From Capnocytophaga stomatis (GTDB lineage Bacteria; Bacteroidota; Bacteroidia; Flavobacteriales; Flavobacteriaceae): 64,000 nucleotides of DNA. The notes below the pieces were generated by a model. The model saw nothing but the letters and a program-made list of their open reading frames with translations, ran no database searches and was not told the DNA's origin. The DNA lies in NCBI RefSeq assembly GCF_002302635.1, contig NZ_CP022387.1, positions 1,798,001-1,862,000 of the forward strand, read 5' to 3'. A program made the translations under genes and the position numbers. Below, piece by piece: positions 1 to 8,500 of this stretch. Each line of letters opens with the position of its first letter. The first letter of the stretch is position 1.

Positions 1-1
1 A

Positions 2-418
2 TGCCGTATTTTACAAGCGAAAGATGTGTTGCTTGATGAAAATTTATCGGTTTGGGCGGGGTTGAAAACCCTGATTCAAATTGAATCTGAAAGGCATTTA
101 GGTGCTGATATTCAGAAAGAAACGAGGTATTACATCAGCAGTGAAGAGGGCTTATCTGCGGATTATTTCAATGAATTAGTTCGTGGGCATTGGGGGATTG
201 AGAATAAATTGCATTGGCATTTGGATGTAACATTTCGGGAGGATTCGTGCCGAGCCAGAGCAGGATTTTCGGCTGAAAACCTATCTGCTCTGCGGAAATT
301 AGCCTTACAAATGATTAAAAATCAAAAAGATAAATTAAGCTTAAAGAAACGAAGACTCAAAGCCGCCTACAATACAGATTACTTAAAAGATATTATCCAA
401 AATTTTTCATGCGTTTGA
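2..418 (+). CDS. ISAs1-family transposase, C-terminal part (cut by window start)
   Basis: The frame is open to the left window edge, so this is the 3' part of a longer gene; the first in-window start-like codon is a GTG at 26. The protein carries the ISAs1/H-repeat signature around residues 50-75 (RGHWGIENKLHW, then LDVTFREDSCRAR), which holds the last acidic residue of the DDE catalytic triad in this family. The end (LRKLALQMIKNQK, then a basic tail) is also typical. The enzyme moves its own insertion sequence. I cannot see the terminal inverted repeat: the IS end must lie soon after 418, because an apparent promoter begins at 442. Whether the full gene is intact cannot be judged here. Confidence 0.82.
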   Translation, partial: CRILQAKDVLLDENLSVWAGLKTLIQIESERHLGADIQKETRYYISSEEGLSADYFNELVRGHWGIENKLHWHLDVTFREDSCRARAGFSAENLSALRKLALQMIKNQKDKLSLKKRRLKAAYNTDYLKDIIQNFSCV

Positions 419-441
419 CCTATTAAAGTAGGGATAAGGTA

Positions 442-470
442 TTGTATTATGAAAATTATTCGTACCTTTG
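442..470 (+). promoter_or_regulatory. Bacteroidota-type promoter for a small RNA
   Basis: A TTG at 442-444 is followed after 18 bases by TACCTTTG at 463-470, a full match to the TTG / TAnnTTTG promoter of this phylum. No protein start lies close downstream; the predicted transcript runs into a terminator about 105 bases later. Confidence 0.7.
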
Positions 471-579
471 CAGTGCAATGAGGGTGGTAGCTCATTGTAA
501 AACTTCAAATAATAGTTTTCATAATTTAAAGTTTTGGTTGGTTAATGGAAAAGTCCGATAGTTTTATCGGGCTTTTTTT
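471..579 (+). ncRNA. candidate small structured RNA, about 100 nt
   Basis: This stretch lies between a strong promoter (442-470) and an intrinsic terminator (553-579) and holds no open reading frame of note. It can fold into three hairpins: CAATGAG (476-482) with CTCATTG (491-497); AAAACTT (499-505) with AAGTTTT (529-535); and the terminator stem. This promoter-structure-terminator layout is what a stand-alone regulatory RNA gene looks like. I cannot name an RNA family. The alternative is an IS-borne or relic leader. Confidence 0.55.
553..579 (+). terminator. intrinsic terminator of the candidate small RNA
   Basis: GTCCGATA (553-560) pairs with TATCGGGC (565-572), with one G-T wobble, around a 4-base loop, followed at once by a run of seven Ts. 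Confidence 0.75.
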
Positions 580-660
580 ATTTTAGAATGTAATATTCGT
601 AATATTTGGCATAATGCTTGCATTGCCACAAGTCGGATAATTACAAAATCGGATAAATGT

Positions 661-1437
661 ATGAAGCGAATAGTGATTTTTTTCTTCTTCTTGGCTTTTG
701 TTTGGAATGTACAAGGGCAGGAACTACCTTTTAAAGGTGGCGAATGGTTGAAATTCAAGGTGAAATACGGAATATTTAATACGAGTGAGGCTACTTTGCA
801 TCTGAAAGAAGTGAACTATGGTGGGGAAAGAGTGTTTCACGCGGTGGGAAAAGGTTCTACAACTGGGTTGGCTCGAGTATTTTTTAAGGTAGATGATACT
901 TACGAGAGTTATTTCGGGATAAAAGATGACGCTCCTCGCCATTTTATACGAGATATTTATGAAGGAGGCTACACTAAACATCTGAAAATGTACTTCAATC
1001 ATAATACCCAAAAGGCAAAAATCGATAACATTGAAACGGGAACTTCTACGGAAATTGGAGTGCCAATGGGAATTCAGGATGTGATTTCCGGATTTTATTC
1101 TCTTCGCCATCGTCCTGAAATAGATAGTATTCAGAAAGGACAAGAAGTGGAAATGGATATGATTTTTGACGATGATGAAATATTCAAATTCAAATTGAGA
1201 TACTTAGGAAAAGAGAGAATTAAAACCAAATTCGGTTCTGTCAATACAATGATTTTTAGGCCTTTGGTGCAAGATGGACGTGTCTTTAAAGAACAAGAAA
1301 GTTTAACTCTTTGGATTACAGATGATAAAAATAAAATTCCTGTTAGGGTGAAAGCAAGTCTTCGGGTAGGTTCGTTGGTTGCCGATTTGGACGGGTTTAA
1401 TGGTTTGAAATATCCGACAGAACTTAAAAATAATTAG
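661..1437 (+). CDS. DUF3108 domain-containing exported protein
   Basis: 258 residues with a clear signal peptide (residues 1-19, cleavage after VQG) and no lipobox cysteine, so a periplasmic or outer-membrane-associated protein. The body (FKGGEWLKFKVKYGIFNTSEATL near the N-terminus, repeated beta-strand pattern, and RPLVQDGRVFKEQESLTLW with PVRVKASLRVGSLVADL near the end) matches the DUF3108 family, which is predicted to be a small lipid-binding-like beta fold of unknown role. The gene is preceded by the small RNA unit and followed by a weak hairpin. The ATG at 661 fits the signal peptide exactly. The family is recognised with good confidence; the function is unknown. Confidence 0.85.
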   Translation: MKRIVIFFFFLAFVWNVQGQELPFKGGEWLKFKVKYGIFNTSEATLHLKEVNYGGERVFHAVGKGSTTGLARVFFKVDDTYESYFGIKDDAPRHFIRDIYEGGYTKHLKMYFNHNTQKAKIDNIETGTSTEIGVPMGIQDVISGFYSLRHRPEIDSIQKGQEVEMDMIFDDDEIFKFKLRYLGKERIKTKFGSVNTMIFRPLVQDGRVFKEQESLTLWITDDKNKIPVRVKASLRVGSLVADLDGFNGLKYPTELKNN

Positions 1438-1447
1438 TAAATGACTT

Positions 1448-1500
1448 AAAATCAAGTGTGAAGATATATAAATATGTCAAAACACTTGATTTTATCATTT
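1448..1500 (+). terminator. probable terminator after the DUF3108 gene
   Basis: AAAATCAAGTGT (1448-1459) pairs perfectly with ACACTTGATTTT (1482-1493) around a 22-base loop, followed by a T-rich stretch. The long loop makes it weaker than a standard terminator. Confidence 0.45.
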
Positions 1501-1596
1501 TTTATTCCGACTTTTGACGGATTTTAGGTTTGAAATGTAAGAGTGAGTAATCTCATCAGGAATTAAGATTGCTTGCAGAATTAAAATATTGAAAAA

Positions 1597-2937
1597 ATGT
1601 TATTAAAAGAAGATTTTAAAAAAGGTGTTTTTTTCCTTTTGGCAACGCCTCTCTTCTGGAGTTGTGACGGATTGATAACAAAACTAAAGGAAGAGAAGAA
1701 GGAAGAAAAAGAGAAAACGGTTGTGGTTGAAGAGCCCAAAAAAGAACCTGTTTTTGAGTTTGGCTTCAACTTAGATGAGTACAACATTGTCAAGGATACA
1801 GTAAAGTCAGGGGATACTTTCGGTAAGATATTGGCATCTAATAATGTAGGAGCTTCTGAAATTCACGAAATTTCTACCAAGATGAAAGAAGTGCTTGATT
1901 CCAGAATGTTAAGAGCCGGGAAGGCATACGCTCTGCTTTTCGATAAGAAAAACCCTTCAAAACCACATAGTTTCGTATATCAGCCTTCACTTACGGAATA
2001 TGTGGTTGTAAAAATGTCTGATTCCATTTATGCTTACAGCGAGCAGCGCAAAATAACGATTGTGGAACGAGAAAAGGCTGGTTTTATTAAAAATAGCTTA
2101 ATTGAGTCGGCGTTGGATGTGGGAATGAGTTACAATGTGGCGTTCAACCTTTCTCAAATTTTTGATTATACGATTGACTTTTTCCATTTGCAGGAAGGCG
2201 ACAATTTTAAAATTATATATGAAGAACGTTATGTAGATGATACCATTTACGCAGGCGTAGCTAATGTGAAAGCGGCTTATTTTGAACATAAAGGAAAGCC
2301 GTATTATGCATTTAATTACGTAACAGATTCTGTTTCAGGTAAAAAAGGATTTTACGATGAAAAAGGAAATACGATGAAGCGAATGTTTCTGAAGGCTCCT
2401 TTGGAAATATTTCGAATAACTTCCCGATTTGGAATGCGTTATCATCCTGTGTTACATCGTATGAAAAATCACTTCGGAACGGATTATGCGGCACCTCACG
2501 GAACACCTATTCGGGCTACGGCAGCAGGAACGGTCATAGAAGCCGGATATAACGGAGGGAATGGTAATTATGTGAAAATCAAGCATAATGCGACCTATAC
2601 GACACAATATTTGCATATGTCCAAAATTTTGGTGAAAAAAGGACAACACGTTCCACAAGGTCATATAATTGGTAAAGTTGGGAGTACAGGACTTGCCACC
2701 GGACCTCACGTTTGTTATCGTTTTTGGAAAAATGGCAAACAAGTTGATCCTTTGAAAGAAAAAATGCCTGAGTCCATCCCGATTGATGAGAAATTGAAAG
2801 AGAGATATTTGCAAGATATCGCTTCGGTAAAACAGCAATTAGACGCCCTGAAAGCAGTTCCGATTGAGGAGGAAACTCAAGAGAAAGAAAACGAAATAGA
2901 TTTGAAAGTGGAACAACAAACACTTTCACAGTTGTAA
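1597..2937 (+). CDS. M23-family peptidoglycan metallopeptidase, lipoprotein
   Basis: 446 residues. The N-terminus carries a lipoprotein signal ending in FWSC (Cys23), followed by a Lys/Glu-rich linker, so it is probably anchored to a membrane. Residues about 60-200 resemble the LysM/OapA-like part seen ahead of M23 domains; the peptidase domain spans about residues 270-395. Visible zinc-site residues are His292 and Asp296 (HFGTD) and His340 (YLHMS). The last motif is GPHVCYR: His371 is kept, but the position usually held by the third zinc ligand is Cys373 instead of His. The protein likely cuts peptide cross-links in the cell wall, or acts as an activator if that change kills catalysis. It lies upstream of pgi with a 141-base gap and may be transcribed alone. 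Confidence 0.85.
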   Translation: MLLKEDFKKGVFFLLATPLFWSCDGLITKLKEEKKEEKEKTVVVEEPKKEPVFEFGFNLDEYNIVKDTVKSGDTFGKILASNNVGASEIHEISTKMKEVLDSRMLRAGKAYALLFDKKNPSKPHSFVYQPSLTEYVVVKMSDSIYAYSEQRKITIVEREKAGFIKNSLIESALDVGMSYNVAFNLSQIFDYTIDFFHLQEGDNFKIIYEERYVDDTIYAGVANVKAAYFEHKGKPYYAFNYVTDSVSGKKGFYDEKGNTMKRMFLKAPLEIFRITSRFGMRYHPVLHRMKNHFGTDYAAPHGTPIRATAAGTVIEAGYNGGNGNYVKIKHNATYTTQYLHMSKILVKKGQHVPQGHIIGKVGSTGLATGPHVCYRFWKNGKQVDPLKEKMPESIPIDEKLKERYLQDIASVKQQLDALKAVPIEEETQEKENEIDLKVEQQTLSQL

Positions 2938-3078
2938 AAATATTGCATATTCAAAAAATTGAAAACGAAATGATTGTAAAAAGATGAAACTTTGCCGGAG
3001 CTTCTCAAGCTTTAGCAAGGTTTTTTCTGTTATCTAAGTTATTGAAAATTAATAGTTGAAGACTAAATTTATTGAGAT

Positions 3079-4698
3079 ATGTTAAAAAATATAAATCCCA
3101 CAGAAACAAAAACTTGGGCAGAATTAAAAAAACATTTTGAAAGTGTAAAAAATGTGCATACACAAACACTTTTTGAAAAAGACCCAGAGCGTGCTGAAAA
3201 ATTTTCAATCGAATGGAATGATTTCTTTGTAGATTATTCTAAAAATAGGGTTGATGAAAAAACGATGGAATTATTATTGCAATTGGCAGAGGAAAGCCAG
3301 TTGAAAGATGCCATTGAAAAATATTTCACCGGAGGCCTTATCAACGCTACTGAAAATAGGGCTGTATTGCACACTGCTCTTCGTGCTGACGAAAATAGTA
3401 CGGTTTTGGTAGAAGGAAAGAATGTACTTCCTGAAATTAAAGAGGTTAAGCAAAAAATCAAATTATTTTCCGAAGAAGTTATTTCAGGAAAACGAAAAGG
3501 TTTTACAGGCAAAACATTCACAGATGTAGTAAACATAGGAATAGGAGGTTCGGATTTGGGACCTGCAATGGTTACAGAGGCTCTGAAATTCTATAAAAAT
3601 CATCTTAATATTCACTTTGTAAGCAACGTTGATGGCGACCACGTGATGGAAACTATCAAGCATTTGAATCCTGAAACTACTTTGTTTGTGATTGTTTCTA
3701 AAACGTTTACAACTCAAGAAACACTTACTAATGCTTTGACAATCAAGGATTGGTTTTTGAAATCGGCTTCAGAAAAAGATATTGCAAAACACTTTGTGGC
3801 AGTTTCTACTAATTTGAAAAAAATCGATGAATTTGGAATAGATTCTGACAACGTATTCCCGATGTGGGATTGGGTTGGCGGTCGCTTCTCATTGTGGAGT
3901 GCAGTTGGGTTATCAATTGCTTTATCAGTAGGTTATGATAATTTTAATAAACTACTGAAAGGAGCCAACCAAATGGATAAACACTTCCGAACTGCGGAGT
4001 TTAAAAACAACATTCCTGTTGTGATAGCTTTGCTAAGTGTTTGGTATAATAACTTCTATGGTGCAGAGAGTCAGGCTATTATTCCTTATACTCAGTATTT
4101 GCACCGTCTTTCTGCATATCTACAACAAGGTATTATGGAAAGCAACGGAAAACAGATTGACCGTAATGGAAAACCTGTGAGCTACCAAACAGGAACTATC
4201 ATTTGGGGAGAACCAGGGACAAATTCACAACACGCTTTCTTTCAGCTAATTCATCAAGGAACGAAGTTAATCCCAACAGATTTCATTGGTTACAAGCACT
4301 CTTTGTACGGAAATACAGACCATCATAACAAATTGATGGCTAACTTTTTCGCTCAAACAGAAGCTCTTTTGAAAGGTAAATCAGAAGCCGAAGTACGAGC
4401 AGAAATGGGTGATAAAGTAAATGAAGCTTTGGTTCCGTTTAAAGTTTTTGAGGGAAATCGACCAACAACGACCTTCTTGATAGAAAAACTTACGCCTGAA
4501 AGTTTGGGAGCTTTGATTGCAATGTACGAGCATAAAATTTTTGTGGAAGGTGTGATTTGGGATATTTTCAGTTATGACCAATGGGGTGTAGAACTTGGTA
4601 AACAATTGGCAAATAACATCTTAAAAGATATTGATTCTGCTGAAATATCCAAACACGATGGTTCAACAACAGGTTTACTGAAAAGGTTTAAAAAATAA
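3079..4698 (+). CDS. pgi: glucose-6-phosphate isomerase
   Basis: 539 residues, normal length for the long bacterial and eukaryotic-type enzyme. It interconverts glucose 6-phosphate and fructose 6-phosphate in glycolysis and gluconeogenesis in the cytosol. The sugar-phosphate-binding stretch [11 protein letters not shown] is near residue 150, [13 protein letters not shown] near 265 (SIS fold), and the C-terminal signature with [12 protein letters not shown] near residue 500. The start at 3079 gives the expected N-terminus ([13 protein letters not shown]). It is followed 48 bases later by map on the same strand. There is no oddity in the coding sequence, and identification is firm. Confidence 0.97.
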   Translation: MLKNINPTETKTWAELKKHFESVKNVHTQTLFEKDPERAEKFSIEWNDFFVDYSKNRVDEKTMELLLQLAEESQLKDAIEKYFTGGLINATENRAVLHTALRADENSTVLVEGKNVLPEIKEVKQKIKLFSEEVISGKRKGFTGKTFTDVVNIGIGGSDLGPAMVTEALKFYKNHLNIHFVSNVDGDHVMETIKHLNPETTLFVIVSKTFTTQETLTNALTIKDWFLKSASEKDIAKHFVAVSTNLKKIDEFGIDSDNVFPMWDWVGGRFSLWSAVGLSIALSVGYDNFNKLLKGANQMDKHFRTAEFKNNIPVVIALLSVWYNNFYGAESQAIIPYTQYLHRLSAYLQQGIMESNGKQIDRNGKPVSYQTGTIIWGEPGTNSQHAFFQLIHQGTKLIPTDFIGYKHSLYGNTDHHNKLMANFFAQTEALLKGKSEAEVRAEMGDKVNEALVPFKVFEGNRPTTTFLIEKLTPESLGALIAMYEHKIFVEGVIWDIFSYDQWGVELGKQLANNILKDIDSAEISKHDGSTTGLLKRFKK

Positions 4699-4746
4699 GA
4701 TTTGAAAAGTTAAGGGAACAAATACTGTTTTTTAATTCTTTATAAA

Positions 4747-5547
4747 ATGATACATATAAAAACATTAGAAGAAATTGAACTAATGAGGGAGAGTGCCCAA
4801 GTAGTTTCACGAACATTGGGCTTGCTCGCAAAGGAAATAAAACCGGGAATAACAACCTTACAGTTAGATAAAATAGCTGAAGAATATATCCGAAGCCAAG
4901 ATGCCATTCCGGGTTTCTTGGGGTTGTATAAATTTCCTAATACGCTGTGTGTTAGTCCAAATGCTCAAGTTGTTCACGGAATTCCTAATAATATCCCTCT
5001 GCAGGAAGGAGACATAGTTTCTGTGGATTGCGGGGCGTTAAAAAACGGATTTTACGGCGATCACGCTTATACTTTTGAAGTGGGAGAGGTGTCTCCTGAG
5101 GTAAAAAAATTGTTACAAGTAACAAAAGAATCTCTTTACATAGGTATTCGTGAATTCAAGGTAGGAAATCGTGTGGGAGACGTGGGCTATGCCATTCAAA
5201 ACTATTGCGAAAATCACGGATATGGCGTGGTTCGTGAATTAGTAGGACACGGTCTTGGCAGAAAAATGCACGAAGATCCTGAAATGCCAAACTACGGAAA
5301 AAGAGGAAGCGGAAAGAAGTTTAAAGAAGGAATGGTAGTTGCCATTGAACCTATGATTAATTTGGGAACTCACAGAATCAAACAGTTAAAAGATGGTTGG
5401 ACGATACTCACCGCCGATGGGAAGCCTTCCGCTCATTTTGAACACGATGTAGCTATCGTAAACGGAAAGCCTAAATTACTTTCTACCTTCAAATATATTT
5501 ATGAAGCTTTGGGAATTGAAAGTGACGAGGATGCTGAATTTCAATAG
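4747..5547 (+). CDS. map: type I methionine aminopeptidase
   Basis: 266 residues with the complete pita-bread metallopeptidase fold. The five metal ligands are visible: Asp94 (VDCGA), Asp105 (YGDHAYTF), His168 (GHGLGRKMHEDP), Glu201 (AIEPM) and Glu232 (FEHDVAI). It removes the initiator Met from new proteins whose second residue is small. The C-terminal 20 residues form an acidic tail (IESDEDAEFQ) beyond the usual end. It follows pgi by 48 bases and is closed by a shared hairpin terminator facing the next convergent gene. Essential housekeeping gene; identification is firm. Confidence 0.96.
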   Translation: MIHIKTLEEIELMRESAQVVSRTLGLLAKEIKPGITTLQLDKIAEEYIRSQDAIPGFLGLYKFPNTLCVSPNAQVVHGIPNNIPLQEGDIVSVDCGALKNGFYGDHAYTFEVGEVSPEVKKLLQVTKESLYIGIREFKVGNRVGDVGYAIQNYCENHGYGVVRELVGHGLGRKMHEDPEMPNYGKRGSGKKFKEGMVVAIEPMINLGTHRIKQLKDGWTILTADGKPSAHFEHDVAIVNGKPKLLSTFKYIYEALGIESDEDAEFQ

Positions 5548-5555
5548 ATAAAAAA

Positions 5556-5587
5556 ACGCAAAATGAATTTCATTTTGCGTTTTTTGT
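5556..5587. terminator. bidirectional terminator between map and the T9SS cargo gene
   Basis: An 11-bp perfect stem, ACGCAAAATGA (5556-5566) with TCATTTTGCGT (5570-5580), with a T run on the plus side and an A run on the minus side, so it can stop both convergent genes. Confidence 0.85.
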
Positions 5588-5599
5588 TTTCATTAATTT

Positions 5600-8500
5600 C
5601 TATCGATAAAGAGTGAAATGCCCTGTGTACGTTCGTCTGTCCTTAGCCTCATTGAATTGCAGATGATACCAATAATCGCCACTTGGTAAGTTAGCTCCGT
5701 TGAATGTTCCGTCCCAAGAATCTCTGGAAGTCAATGTTTTAAGTTTTCTTCCCATTCGGTCATAAATATCAATTTTCATACGTGAATAACCTTGGGCATT
5801 TTTAATTTGCCAAGTGTCGTTAATTCCATCTCCATCAGGCGTGAAATAATTTGGGATTTTTATATCGTGGAAAATTTCTTCCAAAACTTCTTCGATAACG
5901 CAACCCAAGCTATCTTCAACGCGTACTCTAATTTTCTTAACTTCTTGTCCATTGCTGTTCACATAACCTTCGTCAAATGAGCGAAGATAATACGTGTCAG
6001 AAGATTGATGAACGTCATTAAAATAGAAATAATAATTGCCACTGCCTCCGCTTACTGAAATTTTAATAGCAGAAAGTAAGGAATTATCTCTGATTTGTGT
6101 AATTTTCAGAGGATTTATATTTTGAAAATCAATTGTTTGTGTAAAAGTACAATTGTTGTAAAATACTGAAATTTGGTTGCTTCCATTAGGTAGATTTTTA
6201 GGATAAAGCAAAGCGGTTCTTCCTTGAATTTTATCAAAAGGAAGCTTAGTTGTTTCATTATTAAAGCTATAACTAACCTCTGACAAATCTAAATTTGCAT
6301 CTTCAAAAGCTAATGTGAGTTGTGATATTGAGGTGTTGTTGATACACAATAATTCGTTTGATGCATTGAGTTTCAAAGAAATAGCTTCTTTTACGGAGAA
6401 ATTGTACGTATTTTCACAAATTCCTGAATCATTGATAGTTAGGGTATAGTCAGCTGGGGCGAGATTGGCAAATGAAACCTCAATGTTTTCACCGATGTTG
6501 TTCAAAGTTTCAGTTGTATTGGTTTTGTTATTTTTCAGAACAGCTGTGTAGGGAAATTTTCCGTCAAAAATTTTAAAGCTAATGCTACCATCATTTTGAT
6601 TTTCACAACTTTCGTTATGAATCTGAACAATTTGTAATTGTTGTTCAAATTTTCGGATATTAATATTTTCGATTTTGATTACACAATCTTGCTCCAATCT
6701 CATTTTTTTGCGAACAAAAACTGAATAAATTCCTGGTTCATTTATTTGAAAATCAGCTGATTCTTGATATGTTGGTTGTGCTGATGAATTTTGTAATTGA
6801 ATAGCGTATTCGTAATCAGAACTTGCGTTTTGTACGGAGATTTTCCCATTTGCACAATAAATATCTTCTTTTGAAATAGTTGGGTTAATGGGTGATATGT
6901 GCACACGGAAAAAATAATTAGCCTTACAACCATCTTGGAAGCTCAAGTTTAATTTGTAAATTCCTTCTTCTGTTATTGAAAAAGTTTTTGAATTTGATAT
7001 ATTTTGCCACATATTGTCGTTAGGCGGACAAGTTTCTTCCAAAGCAAATTTCTGATTACCAGTGTGTTTTTGCAAATTAACCGTGGCAACATTAGCAATG
7101 GACGTTAAATCAATTGATTTTGAAGTTCCCATTCCACAAAGAAATATTTGAGGGAAAGTTCTGTGTGTTTCCGAGCAAGTAAAACTAACTCCAGAATGAG
7201 CAATTAGCGGATTTGCTTTTTGCAGGTTGATGAAAGCCTCAGATTCTTCAACAGCGAAATTATAAGTGCTAGGGCAATCATCTGAATCATTGACTGTTAG
7301 AGTGTAATCTCCCAAAGATAAATCTGTGAAAGAATACTCTGTGTTTTCAGCAATGTTGTTTAATGTTTCGGCTACATTGGTTTTGTTATTTCTTAAAATA
7401 GCTTTGTAAGGAGTTTGCCCGTCAAAAACTTTGAAAGAAATTCCGTGAACTTGCTCAGCACAAGGACTTTGAGTTTTTGTAACTTGGAGTTGTTGGTCAA
7501 ATTTTTCAACATTGATGTTGTCAATTCTGATTACACAATCTTGTTCCAATCTTAGTTTTTTACGAACAAAAACAGAATAGATTCCCGCTGTTTCTATCTC
7601 AAAATCAGGACTTTGTTGATATACAGGAGGTTCAGTTGTTCCTTGTATCTCAATAGCATATTCGTAATCGGAACTTGCATTTTGCACGGAAATTTTCCCA
7701 TTTTTGCAGTAAATGTCTTCCTTTGAGATAGTTGGATTAATGGGCGATGTGTGTACACGGAAATAATATGTTGCCAAACAACCATTTTGGAAAGTCAGAT
7801 TTAACTTGTAAATTCCTTCTTCAGTTAGTGAAAAGGTTTTGGAAGTTGATATACTTTGCCACATATTGTCGTTAGGCGGACAGGTTTCTTCCAAAGCAAG
7901 CGATTGTGTACCAGCGTATTTTTCCACATTAACCGTAGCGACATCGGGGATTGAGTTTAAATCAACTGATTTTGAAGCTCCTGCTCCGCATAGAAATATT
8001 TGAGGGAAAGTTCTTTGTGTTTCTGCACAGGTAAAAGTAACTTCGGAATAAGGAATAAGTGGATTAGTGTCCTGACGTTGTACCGTTGAAACATTATAAA
8101 TTTCCTGTCTATCAACACAATTGTTGGTATGTTTGATTAAAGTATATCTTCCTGATGCAGATATAATTACAGTTTGGTTTGTGCTGATAATATTTCCCGT
8201 ATTGTCTTTCCACTCATATTTGTCAAAACCAGCCTGAGCCGTTAACACCAGATTTTCTCCGCAAAGTAGTTCAATATTTTCCGGAATCACGCAAGGAGTT
8301 AAATCAGCATAAAAAACAGTATCTTCTAAAATACCAATATTACAATTATCAATTGATGAAAAACTTCCATTGTCATTGATAATTGATTGATTAAGAGTTC
8401 CTTTATATGTGGATTTTGCCTTGCTTATGATTTTTTCAGAACAAGGAGCCTCGAAATCGGAACAATTGGGACTTAATTTTACGGCAAATCGGATTTTATG

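Noticed and set aside
724-1143. Minus-strand frame of 139 codons inside the DUF3108 gene
   Set aside because: It is in the shadow of a gene with a signal peptide and family match, and has no feature of its own.
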